Shown piece by piece: positions 25,901-33,815 of a stretch of DNA of 64,000 nt (position 1 is its first letter; each line of letters begins with the position of its first letter). Under the pieces are notes generated by a model. The model saw only the letters and a program-made list of their open reading frames with translations. It ran no database searches and was not told the DNA's origin. The stretch is from Elysia chlorotica (Eukaryota; Mollusca; Gastropoda; Plakobranchidae): NCBI GenBank assembly GCA_003991915.1, contig RQTK01000028.1, positions 431,586-495,585 of the forward strand, read 5' to 3'. Position numbers and translations under genes: made by a program.

Positions 25901-28900
25901 CCTCTGGCTTTTTCACAGAACAAAGCCGTGCTACTTTAGAGCACAAACAATGCCAACTAAAAAACAAAGTAGCTCCCACACTCAACAGAGCACTGGGGAA
26001 CCAAGAGTTAGGGTCCTGGGTGTACTAGGAAAACACCATTTGTGAGGTAGGCTGCAGTACTATCCTCGCTGCACTTTACTTTGGTTGTGACTCAGGAGCA
26101 TCAGCTATGGTCACTGCCCATTCTGTGCTGGCTTGACACAACGTGAATTGAACACAGCACCAACGCCAATGAAACCCCCATCAGTGCCAACACTGCACTC
26201 TATTTACTCTCTGTTGTCATCCTAAAGTTTGTACAAAGCCCCGGGGCGCAGTGGCCAGGGGGTAGAACATCGGCTTCCGACGCAAAAGGTCCCGAGTTCG
26301 AATCCTGGCGTTTGCGTTCCCTACTGGTTGGGTGGGTGTCTGTATAATGTGACCTGCTGAGACGAGTCATGGTATCCCCGCCCTGTCTCGTGTGTGTCAG
26401 ACGTCTGTCTTGGGGCTCATCCACAATATAGCCTATATAGTGCTGATGTTGGACGTTAAAACCAACTCAACTCAACTGTACAAAGCCTAGTGCTATCTCT
26501 GCACAAGTGAAGGTATCTACATATCTTGCGTTAAATTAGTCTGTACAGTACATATGATGAGCTCTTTTCTCTTTAAAATTGTTATCTCAAAGCCATAGTC
26601 TTTTAAATCAAATTTCTCTACATAGAGCTTCACTGTCTTTAAGGCTATAAATACACTTTTCACTCTCTTCTATTTGGAGTTCAATGCTCGCCACTCATGT
26701 CTATCCATTTCTGCCCTTTTTTTTATGGAGTACCCAATACAATCTGCAACGTTGCTCAACCAGTTTGCTCTTTTTCTACGTCAGCTGCGTACACAACTAT
26801 GCTGTGGTGCCAAAACTTGTAAAGCTTAAAGTCTTACCAAGATTTCCCCAAGCAGTCCCTCATATGTCTTTTATTCAGTATGCGCTTAAGTTTTTCTATT
26901 ATATTTTAAGAATATTTATGTCCTCTAAAATTAATGATATATGTTCGGTGTAGCTCCATATAGAAAACATGACAAGACTTTTTCTGTGGCAGCTAAAGCT
27001 GACGGATACTCTTTTTTTTCTAAAGAACGTTACAGGAATGTACCATCTTACCATCTTACCATCTCGCTGGTATCTTTGCCAGTTGAGGCTTGGAGCTCAA
27101 TGATGTCTGTTATTTTTTCATGTGAACCTATTTCTCTCTATGTTCCCTGAACTCAGCGAGTATCTCAGGACACGGAGCAGGTAGGAACCGACGTCTGTTT
27201 TTATACTTCCCCTCTTTCCATTTTCGCTTCTTAATCCTTGATGTTATCATTTAGTTTTAGTTTCAATATTATATTCCAATCAACGGAACAAACTCTCCCG
27301 TTCTTGTCATCTCTTATGTTCTTATGTTCGATAGGAGTGATTAAACTTTATATAGGTCAAGTTGGTTCTTTTTAATTTTGTTCTGAAATTTTTAGATTTT
27401 GTGTGGTTTTGAATTTCTTTGTTTCATTAATGGGAATGTGTGGCATGTGTACTCATTGAAAGCAATATTTTTTTTTTTTTTTTTTTTGTGTGTTTTTTTT
27501 TACTGACGTGATCAAACTTTTGGATTCCTTCTGTTGTTGTTACCTCTTTTATTTGGAATAACTTATTTATCCCTAAATGTCAGCAGTATATTTCCAACCA
27601 ATTTTTCAAAACCAATATTAATATATTTGGGAGACAAAATAAACTTGTGTTTTGTGATGGGAATGAAATATATTGACAAATTAGTAATATCTGTTTTCAG
27701 TTGTGAAAAAAAAGAGGAACAAAATATACATATGCAGAAATTCATAATTTTGTGATAGCTAAAAATTTTCAATGTGAATCATACAGATTTCCCACTGATA
27801 AGTTTTATTTGCTCATGGAAAAAAATGATTAAAAATTGTCTTTGATGGGAATTATTTCTTGTCTAGATTAAGTTCCATTGGTTTCAAGAATCATGTCTAA
27901 ATAACCCTTGAAGCAACAATAAATCTTAGAAATGGCCTGTTTTTGTTTTGTTGGTTGTTGTGTTTTTTTTCATTGTCCGTGAAGTAAACACAACTCAAAA
28001 AGATAGACTCATTACATACAATGTCTGCTGTGACTTCATTCTTTTAAAAATTGTTTTTATAAGAGGATGTTTAGGAATTTTCAACTCTTTGCTTTGACTT
28101 GTCTGTTGTAATGCTTTCCTTGATGTATAGACAAATTAGACAGTAGAAGGCCCATGGAAATTTGATGTGCTTTTTTTATATAATTTGTCATTGAGTGGCT
28201 TTGATTATGAACAATATCTATTTAAGATTTTTCGTTGTTGTTGTTGTTGTTGCTGTTATTTTTCTTTAGTTATCAAGTTTTATAAATCATTCAGAACTAT
28301 TTATGGCTCAAAACATACCATCTTCAAATAAAAAGAGGGGGGGGGGGTGTTTTTTTGGATATCGCAAAATGTTCTTTTTTATTTAACTTTATAGTTTTTA
28401 CATGCATCCATCTTATAGTATATGTGTTACACAAGAGTATAGTGAGTGTGAAAACAGAAGTATTTGCTGTTTTTCTCATAAAATGATTATTACACAATGC
28501 AATGGAGCAGATTAAGTTCTGCTAATGATGCATAGAGGGTCATTCAGTGGGTAACATTTCACATTGTCAAATCTTAGTACTGTATTGCTCTGTTTATTTG
28601 TCCTGTATAAGACTGTGGTAGCATCAATCATCAGTCTCATCTTTGATTTGCTAAGTGTAGGTTCTAACTTTTTGTATAGCATTATTTCATTATCGTGTGT
28701 CTTTCATTTATTTATACAGTCATTAGCACTTTTGAATCATCTTTATTGATTTGAAAAATGCTGAGTATTGAAGCATGAAATGTCCATTTTGCTTTTTTTT
28801 TTTTTTTTTTTTTTCATTGTTTAATAATGATACTAAAATTATATGATAGGATTGGGACTTCTTTCATGAAAGTTCATGAATGTTTGTGCGTTTGAATATT

Positions 28901-29572
28901 AAGGTGTCAACGCAACATGGTTGCAAACATAGTAATGGTGTGTTTAATCTAAAGATAAAATCTGACAATACACTAAAAGATGCAAAATTACTAAATAATC
29001 TGCATTTACAAAATAAAGCCTATCCACAAGGGGAAAATACTTTGGTTATATATAGCTAAAAGATCTTATTTTCTTAAATGTTGAGTCAAAGCTGATACCC
29101 CAATAAACCTAGAGAAAAGGAGACTAATGTTTTTCCGCTTGGTGTGGCCATGTCAAGTCTAGGTTGAAGGTTTAATATACTTTTTGCCAATTTCAAGGAT
29201 TTATTGGGAGATAAAGTTAAAGGGAGATATTTTCAAGCAATGGAATTTTCTACTAGTACATGTATGGCACTGACGGAAAAATGGACAGTTTTGTTCTTCT
29301 GATTGATAACATAATCATATCGATATTAGTGGCAATCGTTAGAACTCTTTAATAATTATTCTATCTGCTTTTTTGCTTTATGTACTCTGCTTGAACATGC
29401 TTGAATATGCAAACTGATTCTTATCAATTTGTGAATTTGCCTGTTTTTTTATTTCATCAATTCTATTATTGTACTTGAATATTATTGCTTCTCTAAGTTT
29501 TAATTTTTTTTTTTACATCTTTTTATTGTTCATTACCGGTACTAGAACTATGGAGTAGACAGAATTATTCTT

Positions 29573-29603
<31 letters not shown>

Positions 29604-32137
29604 GGAATGACTGAATGTCCTTTTTTTTTTTAACTTTTTCCTTTAGTTTTCTTAGACCTGATGCAAACATTTAGGTGTGTTTGACTTTTTTTTTTATAGT
29701 GAGGTATACATTTTTTTTAAATATATAAAAATTTTAATTTTGTGGCTAAAAATAGGATAAAAATGAAGCAAATTCCATTCAGTTTGAAGGGAGCTAAATG
29801 GAAACAATTCTTTGACAAAGGTAAGCATAGAAAAACTGACTTTTTTTTTCAAAATAGCTTGAGTCTGGATTAAAATTTTAATTAGCTGTTAGTTTGGAAA
29901 TAAATAGTATAAAGCAATATCCTTTGAATGTGTGTCTGATGTATCCTCAATTTAACCCTCTTTTTTCCCTCTGCACATGTTTTAGGACCCAAATCCAGCG
30001 CATCGCGGCGCTAGACTCAAGCTGGGCCCACCTCGGCAACGGACTCAACGCTCACAACAACCCTGCGTGGCTGCAGCTGTACCTGGCCGTGTGCAAACTG
30101 CTGGACATGTGTCTGGTGATGCCTGCCGACCAGGTCCCTCAGTTCCAGCTGTAAGTCGCAGAGATTTTAGAACACATCTGTCCACGTGTCTTTCTGCAAC
30201 TGTTTATATTGGAATTGTGTATCAGTTTTATTTTTATACTTTCCCTGATATCACCAATTTCTTTTTTGTGATTATTTAATATGGACTAAATGGAACTTTC
30301 TTCATGTGGCAACTGTTCATCTTGTCCCATGTAGTGACTTGAACCTGTGCTTTTCTTTCACTGCAGTTACCGGTGGGCGTTTGTGGGCACAGCGGGAGAA
30401 GAAGACTACGAGACGTTTTATGGGGAGGAAGATGTTACGTCAGCGCACAGACCAAGCCCGCTGTTCACTCCACACATAATCCGTTTGTCCAGATTGATCA
30501 ACTTCAAAGTGAGTTTGTTCAGTGAAGAGTAAGATCTGCAGTTGGCATAGTGTAGCTGCCAGGGAAGAGAACAGAACAGAATGAATCTCTTATTTCAACA
30601 TATACATGTTTCCCAGTCATTTCTCAGAAAGGGTGGAATTTAAGACACGCCCCCCAGCTCCCCTTGATCCAAATAAAACAGACAAATATAGATATTTCAA
30701 AAATATGAAAAGTCTATAAAACATCATGAAGTGAAGTTTAAGAATCAATTCACACAAGGAATAGTAAAATCTTTTTTTGCTCTTTTTCTAGGCCTTCACA
30801 TATGTTGCAATGAGAAGAATGTGAATTATGAATGCCCCTCAATGATACAATATTTGCAATAATGGTGATAAGATTATTACTTAATACTTTAGCACTTTGC
30901 CAGACTAAAAAAGGAAAACTTTTTTTTAATGAAATTTTTATAATTTGAGCAACCAATAATAGAGGATTTTTTGGTGTGTGTGTGTGAGTGGTTTTGTTTA
31001 ATTTTGTTGTTTTTTTTATGTAGCATATTTTCCTCAGTAGCATTTGCTTTTCACTTTTCTTCAGAAATCCTAGAATAGTATGAATTATCTATCATTTTTA
31101 AATAACATAGGGCATGATTATTATATAAGGCTTGTGCTCGTATGCTGGGACAGTTTCTTACCTGTTGGTCACTGCTTTTCCTATATTTAAACGAATATTA
31201 TATAATTCTAGTTAAAAATTGTGCACACACACCCCAAAAACAAAACAAAAACAAAAACAAAAACAAGAAAAAAAAACATAAAAACTCTGTAGAAATTTCT
31301 TGTCAGCTGTACAGTTGGTCTGCTCCATTATTTGTTTGTGTTGCAATGTATTTCATATTCAGTTTTCGATTCGTATAGTTTTCCACCCTCGATCAATGAC
31401 TGCTTTTTCATGACACTTGGTTGATAGGTTGGTTTCTTAAAGTCCAAACTTAACAGCTAGGCTTTATTGTGGACAGGTTCCAAGACTACTATCTGACAAT
31501 TTTAAATGCTGGTACCTAGACTGTACAGGGATACTAGGGTTCCTGTATAAGCTAATCACGTTGTTCTGACACCAGCCCAACCAGTAGGAGACAAAATTAG
31601 ACAAACAAATTAGCCTGATTGTAGCTTTTAAACCCAGAAACCTCTCAATTGGAAGACCAGCGCTCTACCACCTGCCAGTTTCCCCTTATTCTCTATAGAG
31701 CGAGGGAGAGAATTGTCTCCATCTCTCCGGGGTTAACGCCTGGGGGATCCTATTTGGCGACCAGTTTCCCCTTCTTCCCCCCTCCCCTCTTGATGAACAA
31801 GTACCCCTGTTTGTCTCTGCAGTTGAAGAAGCGGCCTAGCCTGATGTCCAGCGAGCTCGGACGTCCACTCCTCACCATGCACCGCATGCGGTCACTGGCC
31901 GAGCTGCAGCCGTTCTTCCACACCTTGGTGGTCAGCCACGCGGCAGACAGCCACACAGCCACAGCAAGCCTCAGGCAGAGCTCTGCTGTAAGACACACAA
32001 GCAAAACTGGAGGCAATAATAAGTGCAGGCAGGAGCCAGAGAGAAACAGGAGAGGGAACACCGAGCCTTCCACCATGACAAACAGGCAATACATCGAACA
32101 TCTAGTGGAAACAGATTTTCTAGAGCACCTAATCTAG
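296..32137 (+). CDS. DOP1: Dopey family protein DOP1 (C-terminal two thirds, 21 exons)
   Basis: Dopey proteins are large peripheral membrane proteins that act with MON2 and the P4-ATPase flippase in Golgi/endosome retrograde traffic (family knowledge). Exons read here: 296-448, 2462-4059, 4418-4605, 6072-6307, 6664-6916, 8882-9128, 12902-13112, 13792-13971, 14392-14508, 14894-15037, 15416-15579, 16462-16673, 17133-17233, 17739-17848, 20739-20950, 22657-22809, 23608-23744, 23983-24038, 29986-30150, 30367-30508, 31823-32137. Phases agree at every junction except 6916/8882. Characteristic conserved blocks include SHNLPSYRACSQMLSS, GYQYTRRSWRKEAFE and DNLMTHDKTTFKDLM. About 1,700 residues are encoded here against roughly 2,300-2,500 for the family, so the N-terminal Dopey domain lies upstream. 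Whether it is closer to DOP1A or DOP1B cannot be told by eye. Confidence 0.93.
449..1431. other. DOP1 intron sequence before the donor minisatellite
   Basis: Part of the intron between the exons at 296 and 2462. No coding exon is visible. Around 640-860 there is text resembling a diverged dispersed repeat (similar short phrases such as TTTCCGTNAAA recur at 7040-7140), but I cannot define its ends. Confidence 0.4.
1432..2370 (+). repeat. 29-bp minisatellite derived from the upstream 5' splice site
   Basis: About 30 head-to-tail copies of a unit near 29 bp, containing GCAAAGTATTAGCTTCTTGA followed by an A/T-rich spacer ending TTACC. The upstream exon end and donor at 441-476 read ACTGCAAG/GTATTAGCATCTTGG...ATTACTGCAA, the same unit. 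Copies at 2215-2260 are almost identical to it (ACTGCAAGGTATGAGCATCT). Most copies keep the GT but change the last exonic G to A. The array runs to within about 90 bp of the next exon's acceptor. Confidence 0.95.
2462..4059 (+). CDS. DOP1: DOP1 large exon with acidic Ser-rich linker
   Basis: The longest exon (1,598 nt). Acceptor TTTGTCCACAG; it completes Arg (AG+A) and continues ISIQHVSVHKPKKVSISEDG. The middle (about 2800-3780) is Ser/Glu/Asp/Thr-rich and probably disordered, as in other Dopey proteins between the N- and C-terminal helical repeats. The end is ordered again (NLDPSTDIHELHLHMLLYAQ, TLYALSTLRAMLHNCPRLVV). The donor is CTTCTCG/GTGAGG at 4059; the open frame continuing to 4151 is intron read-through. 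Confidence 0.93.
4418..4605 (+). CDS. DOP1: DOP1 exon
   Basis: Acceptor GAATCTCCAG. It encodes RHRKSVFGKNFFGELPPE, then a hydrophobic helix (VEIVISLCLYFVRGYYPNLM) and EELLGNKM. The donor ATG/GTGACA is only a moderate match to consensus but restores phase 0 with the next exon. Confidence 0.9.
4775..5412 (-). mobile_element. Dead non-LTR retrotransposon 3' end (reverse transcriptase C-terminus)
   Basis: Antisense to DOP1 in the intron after 4605. The minus strand reads LHITVAKCEAIRINNRQADP and then, after frameshifts, VNSVLFYGSETWRVTK, LQTFMYKCLRNIL and WGWIGHTLPKPVSNITRQAL. This is the standard C-terminal region of a LINE endonuclease/reverse transcriptase family common in invertebrates. Frames are broken and the catalytic RT core is absent, so it is an inactive 5'-truncated copy. 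Confidence 0.85.
6072..6307 (+). CDS. DOP1: DOP1 exon ending at a GC donor
   Basis: Acceptor ACTTGGTCAG; encodes VHILGVEILTLLMSELL and continues to VLNSK. No GT donor fits, but AAAAG/GCAAGT is a perfect GC-type 5' splice site and gives AG+A (Arg) with the next exon, preserving frame. This is a probable GC-AG intron. Confidence 0.85.
6664..6916 (+). CDS. DOP1: DOP1 exon
   Basis: Acceptor CCCTCATACAG; encodes LTEMIIDFNENRLDP and MRLLQLMLVTIMLEERIRHG, and ends HLT at donor ACG/GTGAGT (phase 0). The next recognisable exon is in a different phase, see the finding at 8882. Confidence 0.88.
6917..8594. other. DOP1 intron sequence, no feature recognised
   Basis: Intron between the exons at 6664 and 8882. 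It contains a CTAGATCT cluster at 7421-7465. A missing micro-exon (length 1 mod 3) could lie here, since flanking exon phases disagree; I could not identify one. Confidence 0.4.
8595..8880 (+). repeat. Tandem partial copies of the following exon's start
   Basis: Four copies of a phrase like CTGTTGAACGCACACTACAA followed by a GTCACAG end occur at about 8604, 8662, 8732 and 8808. The real exon has CTGCTGAATGCGCACTACAA followed by CCCCAGCC. The third and fourth units also share about 75 bp, including GGAATGATCCACCATTTTG and the C-rich acceptor tract. The fourth copy has its own CCTCCTCAG/TCGTCC acceptor. Confidence 0.9.
8882..9128 (+). CDS. DOP1: DOP1 exon with phase conflict at its start
   Basis: Encodes SSLLNAHYNPSQPVVQQEM and HLHRHWVGLVTSAMPYMG, clearly Dopey-like, and ends at AAAAAGAG/GTCGGTG. 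With acceptor CCTCCTCAG the frame needs one leftover upstream base, but the preceding exon leaves none. A tandem partial copy 75 bp upstream reads CAG/TCGTCCCTG in phase 0, while this one has five extra bases (TCTCG). Either a micro-exon is missed, or the extra bases are a real or assembly frameshift. Confidence 0.8.
9405..12872 (+). repeat. Four-copy tandem array of a ~0.9 kb unit
   Basis: The phrase AATGTTGGCATATAAGGCTT recurs at about 9419, 10322, 11181 and 12078 (spacings about 903, 859 and 897 bp), with long near-identical text between. The second copy has lost roughly 290 bp of the unit's middle, replaced by a (CT)n tract and other pyrimidine-rich sequence at 10890-11065. The fourth stops near 12870, just before the next exon. 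Short open frames in it are repeated shadows; I see no protein signature or transposon termini. Confidence 0.92.
10897..10932. repeat. (CT)n microsatellite
   Basis: Near-perfect CT dinucleotide run inside the second copy of the 0.9 kb array, part of the segment replacing that copy's middle. Confidence 0.9.
12902..13112 (+). CDS. DOP1: DOP1 exon
   Basis: Acceptor CGCGGCACTAG immediately follows the end of the 0.9 kb tandem array. It encodes SSMQRVPPDHMISMLEGLTT, LCHYCLLDNSSP and ILTNLIHVFNPSTSGK; donor AAG/GTTTGT. Phase 0 at the end. Confidence 0.92.
13684..13791 (+). repeat. Tandem duplication of the next exon's acceptor
   Basis: AGCAAATCTCARTTCATCAA followed by a CTGTTTGTATGTTTGACTGT phrase and ATCAG occurs twice in tandem; the second ends at the true acceptor. 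The first therefore carries a complete decoy TATCAG/GAGCAAA about 50 bp upstream of the real TATCAG/GAGCAAAG. Confidence 0.9.
13792..13971 (+). CDS. DOP1: DOP1 exon
   Basis: Acceptor GACTGTATCAG; encodes EQSPARDSAPVQPVLEARTR then LLSVLPRVMACMATLWKAV and ends GDFK at AAG/GTGAGG. Exactly 60 codons. The acceptor and first bases (TATCAG/GAGCAAA) are duplicated about 50 bp upstream. Confidence 0.9.
14043..14203 (-). mobile_element. SINE 3' fragment (antisense)
   Basis: Reverse complement of the tail of the tRNA-derived SINE seen at 26241: GGTTTGATTTAACGTCCAAC, CACTATATAG, GTGGACGGGCCCCAAGACGG and GGGGATACCATGACTC. The tRNA-like head is missing. Confidence 0.8.
14392..14508 (+). CDS. DOP1: DOP1 exon
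   Basis: Acceptor AATCTATCAG; encodes LVRHHILELLSPISLPHG and LLAAFAVAWNDRR, ending SLDK at AAG/GTGAGT. 39 codons, phase 0 at both ends. Confidence 0.9.
14894..15037 (+). CDS. DOP1: DOP1 exon
   Basis: Acceptor GTACACACCCAG; encodes EDQLLLVELVSAIKVLP and DTLIQTIKQVVKQPP, ending ELTK at AAG/GTTTGT. 48 codons, phase 0 at both ends. Confidence 0.9.
15416..15579 (+). CDS. DOP1: DOP1 exon
   Basis: Acceptor TTGTTTGTCAG; encodes VNVLQFFLAYIHHR and LLDSWASLLSLLRDCLQMNL. I placed the donor at CTCCA/GTCAGT because this leaves CA, which with the next exon's A gives Gln and the continuous block LLLQILHEFVQ. Confidence 0.88.
15648..15715 (+). mobile_element. Diverged SINE tail fragment
   Basis: AGTCTTGGGACTTGTCTGCA...GCCCAGTTGCTGACGGTGGACAAT resembles the SINE tail order (AGTCTTGG, CCGTCCAC, TATAGC, GATGTTGGACGTTAA) with many substitutions. 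Confidence 0.5.
15813..16095 (+). mobile_element. TTAA-bounded MITE-like element
   Basis: Starts TTAACCCTATCCGTACATGA followed by GGGGTGAC and ends at a TTAA near 16092. It shares the TTAACCCTA...GTACAT.AGGGGT start with the element at 42764. TTAA plus CCCTA termini are typical of piggyBac-type elements. The right terminus matches poorly. Confidence 0.5.
16158..16345. repeat. Pyrimidine-rich low-complexity tract
   Basis: Imperfect CTCCT/CTACT-type trinucleotide and pentanucleotide run, almost purine-free, about 115 bp upstream of the exon acceptor at 16461. The translated Leu/Pro/Thr-rich frames are artefacts of composition. Confidence 0.85.
16462..16673 (+). CDS. DOP1: DOP1 exon
   Basis: Acceptor CCTCTGTCCAG; encodes ILHEFVQKTPTMDEKKQQ and VSAIAGSSLEQTTWLRRNF, then a charged linker; donor AAAG/GTAGGG, phase 1. 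Confidence 0.88.
17133..17233 (+). CDS. DOP1: DOP1 exon
   Basis: Acceptor TTCAAATCCAG; encodes SPSEMNSAKAPTIRRNQ and SKYSVQALSVLAD; donor GAC/GTAAGT, phase 0. Confidence 0.88.
17739..17848 (+). CDS. DOP1: DOP1 exon
   Basis: Acceptor TTTATCCATCAG; encodes LTAPMLDVIYSSEEKDKVAS and LLYNVFPYLRHH plus AG of Ser; donor CACAG/GTAAAT. The following intron (2.9 kb) ends in the acceptor minisatellite. Confidence 0.9.
18015..18165 (+). mobile_element. Diverged SINE fragment
   Basis: GCAGCAAATAAAATTGTCAG, ACTTAAGTCTTGAGACCT, ATCCACAGTATAGC and ATATTGGACGTTAAGAAACT follow the SINE tail order with substitutions. Confidence 0.6.
18170..19500. other. DOP1 intron sequence, unclassified
   Basis: Overlapping open frames on both strands (about 101 and 136 codons) have no recognisable domain and look like AT-rich chance frames. 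The stretch could be an unclassified transposon, but I see no termini. Confidence 0.3.
19505..20738 (+). repeat. Minisatellite of tandem 3' splice sites
   Basis: Twenty-three decoy copies plus the true acceptor as copy 24. Each unit (about 50-62 bp) has GTAATGTCTAATGTTTAA, then TGCCTGTTTCTGTGTAG (pyrimidine tract and AG), then the first bases of the following exon: CTCCCACA, in some copies AACCTGCCCAG, then CTACCGGGCG. Copies near 20001 and 20160 carry all 28 initial exon bases. GTCTAATG fits the branch-point pattern YTNAY. Most copies have lost 10 internal exon bases; others read CTCCAGCTACCGG. Confidence 0.97.
20739..20950 (+). CDS. DOP1: DOP1 exon, most conserved Dopey block
   Basis: Encodes SHNLPSYRACSQMLSS, GYQYTRRSWRKEAFE, GSFFQMDSCSIS and DNLMTHDKTTFKDLM, the most recognisable Dopey sequence in the window. 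The true acceptor (TTTCTGTGTAG) is the last of 24 tandem copies; only this one continues into GTGCAGCCAG and a long open frame. Donor ATGA/GTAACT, phase 1. Confidence 0.95.
21128..22005 (+). repeat. ~39-bp minisatellite with a larger duplication at its start
   Basis: About 20 degenerate units of roughly 39 bp (CTGTGGGTGTAAGGCTATGT then GTAGAGGACCTATCTCAA). Before it, an approximately 85-bp segment beginning TTTATAACGAAACAAAAATA occurs at about 21128 and again at about 21290, each running into the first unit. Because 39 is a multiple of three, the array keeps open frames with a 13-residue period; I do not consider them genes. Confidence 0.92.
22250..22650 (+). repeat. Irregular tandem repeat ending at an exon acceptor
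   Basis: Four partial copies of a unit containing GAACTATAGCTTTGGTTTTG, TCGCCTACAACCCAGTTCTG and, in longer copies, TAGCCCTGTTTCCAGC and ATGATGCCATTTCTTGCA. The last copy ends CTTGCACTTGCCAG, the acceptor of the exon at 22657; an earlier copy of the same pre-acceptor phrase lies at about 22463. Confidence 0.85.
22657..22809 (+). CDS. DOP1: DOP1 exon
   Basis: Acceptor GCACTTGCCAG; encodes RVSINQTGSLNLFSSKEQ and QVMKRLAFTIFCSEPDQYQ, ending PEIQ plus G at CAGG/GTAGGG. Phase 1 at both ends. Confidence 0.93.
23423..23516 (+). repeat. 47-bp tandem duplication
   Basis: AGACCTTCGAGGGTTTTTT followed by CTTGTTTATGAATTTCCCC is present twice in tandem (starting 23423 and 23470), upstream of the exon at 23608. 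Confidence 0.9.
23608..23744 (+). CDS. DOP1: DOP1 exon
   Basis: Acceptor GAAACCCTCAG; encodes RLAECLRLPQVANVMTSVFL and RVLILRMSPHHLTSLWPTI, ending TEM at ATG/GTAAGC, phase 0. Confidence 0.93.
23983..24038 (+). CDS. DOP1: DOP1 exon (56 nt)
   Basis: Acceptor TTTTCCCTGTAG; encodes VQVLLQIEQELSTETDEF plus AA of Lys; donor TTTAA/GTAAGT. It precedes the longest intron of the gene (5.9 kb). Confidence 0.9.
24039..26229. other. DOP1 long intron, 5' part
   Basis: AT-rich intron sequence with homopolymer T runs. No exon, gene or repeat is recognised by eye; the open frame at 24780-25151 on the minus strand has no known motif. Confidence 0.4.
26230..26487 (+). mobile_element. tRNA-derived SINE with target-site duplication
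   Basis: The body begins CCGGGGCGCAGTGGCCAGGG (A-box-like) and has CCCGAGTTCGAATCCTGG (B box). The tail carries GAGTCATGGTATCCCCGCCC, CCACAATATAGCCTATATAG and GATGTTGGACGTTAAAACC, ending in an imperfect CAACT repeat. Direct repeats TGTACAAAGCC flank it at 26230 and 26477. It is the best preserved copy in the window and sits in sense orientation in the 5.9 kb DOP1 intron. Confidence 0.93.
26488..29985. other. DOP1 long intron, 3' part
   Basis: Very AT-rich, with several long T runs (27471-27487, 28794-28814, 29577-29602). No exon or recognisable element is seen before the acceptor at 29985. Confidence 0.4.
29986..30150 (+). CDS. DOP1: DOP1 exon
   Basis: Acceptor GCACATGTTTTAG; encodes TQIQRIAALDSSWAHLGNG and AWLQLYLAVCKLLDMCL, ending PQFQL at AGCT/GTAAGT, phase 2. 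Confidence 0.92.
30367..30508 (+). CDS. DOP1: DOP1 exon
   Basis: Acceptor CTTTCACTGCAG; encodes YRWAFVGTAGEEDYETFY and FTPHIIRLSRLINFK; donor AAA/GTGAGT, phase 0. Confidence 0.92.
31430..31695 (-). mobile_element. Old SINE copy (antisense)
   Basis: Reverse-complement match to the SINE over nearly its full length with many changes: GGTTGGTTTCTTAAAGTCCA, TTGTGGACAGGTTCCAAGAC, GACACCAGCCCAACCAGTAG, and a head ending ACCAGCGCTCTACCACCTGCC. It lies in the intron just before the DOP1 terminal exon. Confidence 0.8.
31823..32137 (+). CDS. DOP1: DOP1 terminal exon
   Basis: Acceptor GTCTCTGCAG; encodes LKKRPSLMSSELGRPLLTM and MRSLAELQPFFHTLVVSHA, then a polar tail ending YIEHLVETDFLEHLI and TAG at 32135. 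A donor-like GCT/GTAAGA at 31988 could let an isoform skip the polar tail; I see no obvious downstream partner exon. Confidence 0.85.
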   Translation: MKKRPSLMSSELGRPLLTMHRMRSLAELQPFFHTLVVSHAADSHTATASLRQSSAVRHTSKTGGNNKCRQEPERNRRGNTEPSTMTNRQYIEHLVETDFLEHLI

Positions 32138-33167
32138 ATATGCAACAAACTTGGACGCTGAGAGATTGAGAAAGTGTGAGATAAACATGCAAGGATCAGG
32201 TGTGAAATTTAAACTGAAAGAAAAGCAAGGACTGGTTTCGCCAAAATAAGAATGTTGCTGATTGATGAACCTAATAAGTATATGGGAAAATGCAAATGGA
32301 TACGAATAATATGCTGTTAAAAATTTGTTAACAGAAATAAGAAAGTGAAATCTTGGTCCTTCAAACACTCAATATTTTTATGAGGAATGAGTGGTAATGA
32401 TTATAAACTTGTTGCATAAATCTTTTTTTTTTTCTGGGGGAGGGGAGGGGGGGGGTTGAATTTGTGTAGAACAATATTGTGACCCATTTTTTTCCCTCCA
32501 TCTAATCTATTCTCATGATTGTTTAATAATTTATTGTGTGAAAGCCTTTATAAGGTTGTGGATTTTATTCAGAAAGCACTGTATATAATTTGCTTTTGTG
32601 AATTTGAAGCTAAGAGAAAAGCTCACTGAATATTTTGAGTGAGGCTTAAGAGAAATCAGTCTAATATTTCAATATATTGGTCTATAAAGTTTAATTCATT
32701 TCAAAGAACAAAAAAGTGTTCATATTTATGTGTTATGCAGTGTTTTATCTGCACAAATAATTCCCTCTGAATTGAGATAAGATGGTCAAGCTGATCTGTG
32801 ATGATTGCATGGGGCAGACCTATAGACAACTGTCCACATGAAGATTTAGCTGTTACTGTAAACTTTGGTGTTGTTTTCGGTATTACAGTCAATGTCCTGT
32901 CTTACATTTTGCACAACAAAAGTGCAAGTTTTCCAGACCTGCAGCTTCAGGAGCTTCCAAACTTGTGGTCATTTCAGGATTTTTTCATAAGAACTATTCT
33001 TTCTCCTGCTTTATTTTCACGTGTTTTGAGTTGTTGTTTTTTCTAACCCTACTTTTTTTTTTTCTAAACTTATATAAAGCAATGTCTTTTTTTCCAACCA
33101 TTGTTATAAAAGATACTTGCCGTAGATTAAGACTTTTTTTTTTAATCCTACTTATTTTTCTTCAGTT
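32138..33167 (+). other. Probable DOP1 3' UTR or flank
   Basis: AT-rich sequence after the DOP1 stop, without a recognised gene. There is no AATAAA in the first 1.6 kb after the stop, so the transcript end is uncertain. Confidence 0.4.
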
Positions 33168-33630
33168 AGTTCAATGTGTATCATGTTTCCCCACCTGAAC
33201 CGTATGATGTGAAAAAACAACACATTCCTATCGGTACCTCGGGAGGGTACATTTCGACTATATCTTTGGTGGAGAGGAAACAACAATATATGCGCATCCG
33301 TATGTGGGGGAGGTATATTTCAACCCCACATTCACTTCAGACCTTGAGCATGATTTTATAACCACTGATCTCCTAAACCAAACTTTTGTGATCTTTGTTT
33401 CCAGTTTGTTCTCGCTTTCACGAGGAAATGGAGTAAAATATTCTAATATTAATAACATGCGGTTAGGAATTATTAGTATTTTTACTTCTTTGAAAATTAA
33501 GGATCGAAAACAAAACCCGTTTGTCAAAAACGTATGTTTTGAAAATGATCGATTTTCACCATGGTATATAGTCTTTTGCTGCCAGTCAGACAGAATCATT
33601 TGGAGGAATGAATGACTGAGGGAAGTTTCA
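33168..33630 (+). repeat. Dispersed repeat related to the tubulin-intron MITE
   Basis: Inverted relative to 42840-43250: both share CCCCACCTGAACCGT, ACCACTGATCTC, AACCAAACTTTTGTGATCTT, TATAGTCTTTTGCTGCCAGT and CAGAATCATTTGGAG, allowing for a few changes. The TTAA termini seen in the tubulin intron copy are missing, so this copy is truncated or decayed. Confidence 0.75.
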
Positions 33631-33809
33631 AAAAGTAAATCCATTGTAGTTTGCAGAGGAACAGCAAATGGTCATATGGTGACAATGTGACTTGCATTGT
33701 GAATTTCTCAAAGAGAGTAAACCATTTTTCTGCTGTTTGTGTCAAACATAAATTTTCATAGATATATAATATAGCAACAAGAAATAATCGCTTTTTTTTT
33801 TAACCGGTG

Positions 33810-33815
33810 AATAAA
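33810..33815 (+). terminator. Candidate DOP1 polyadenylation signal
   Basis: First AATAAA I find downstream of the DOP1 stop; another is at 33946-33951. Neither can be assigned without transcript ends. Confidence 0.25.

Noticed and set aside
26238..26310. A tRNA gene
   Set aside because: A and B box-like sequences are present but no cloverleaf; it is the head of a SINE with a long tail and target-site duplication.
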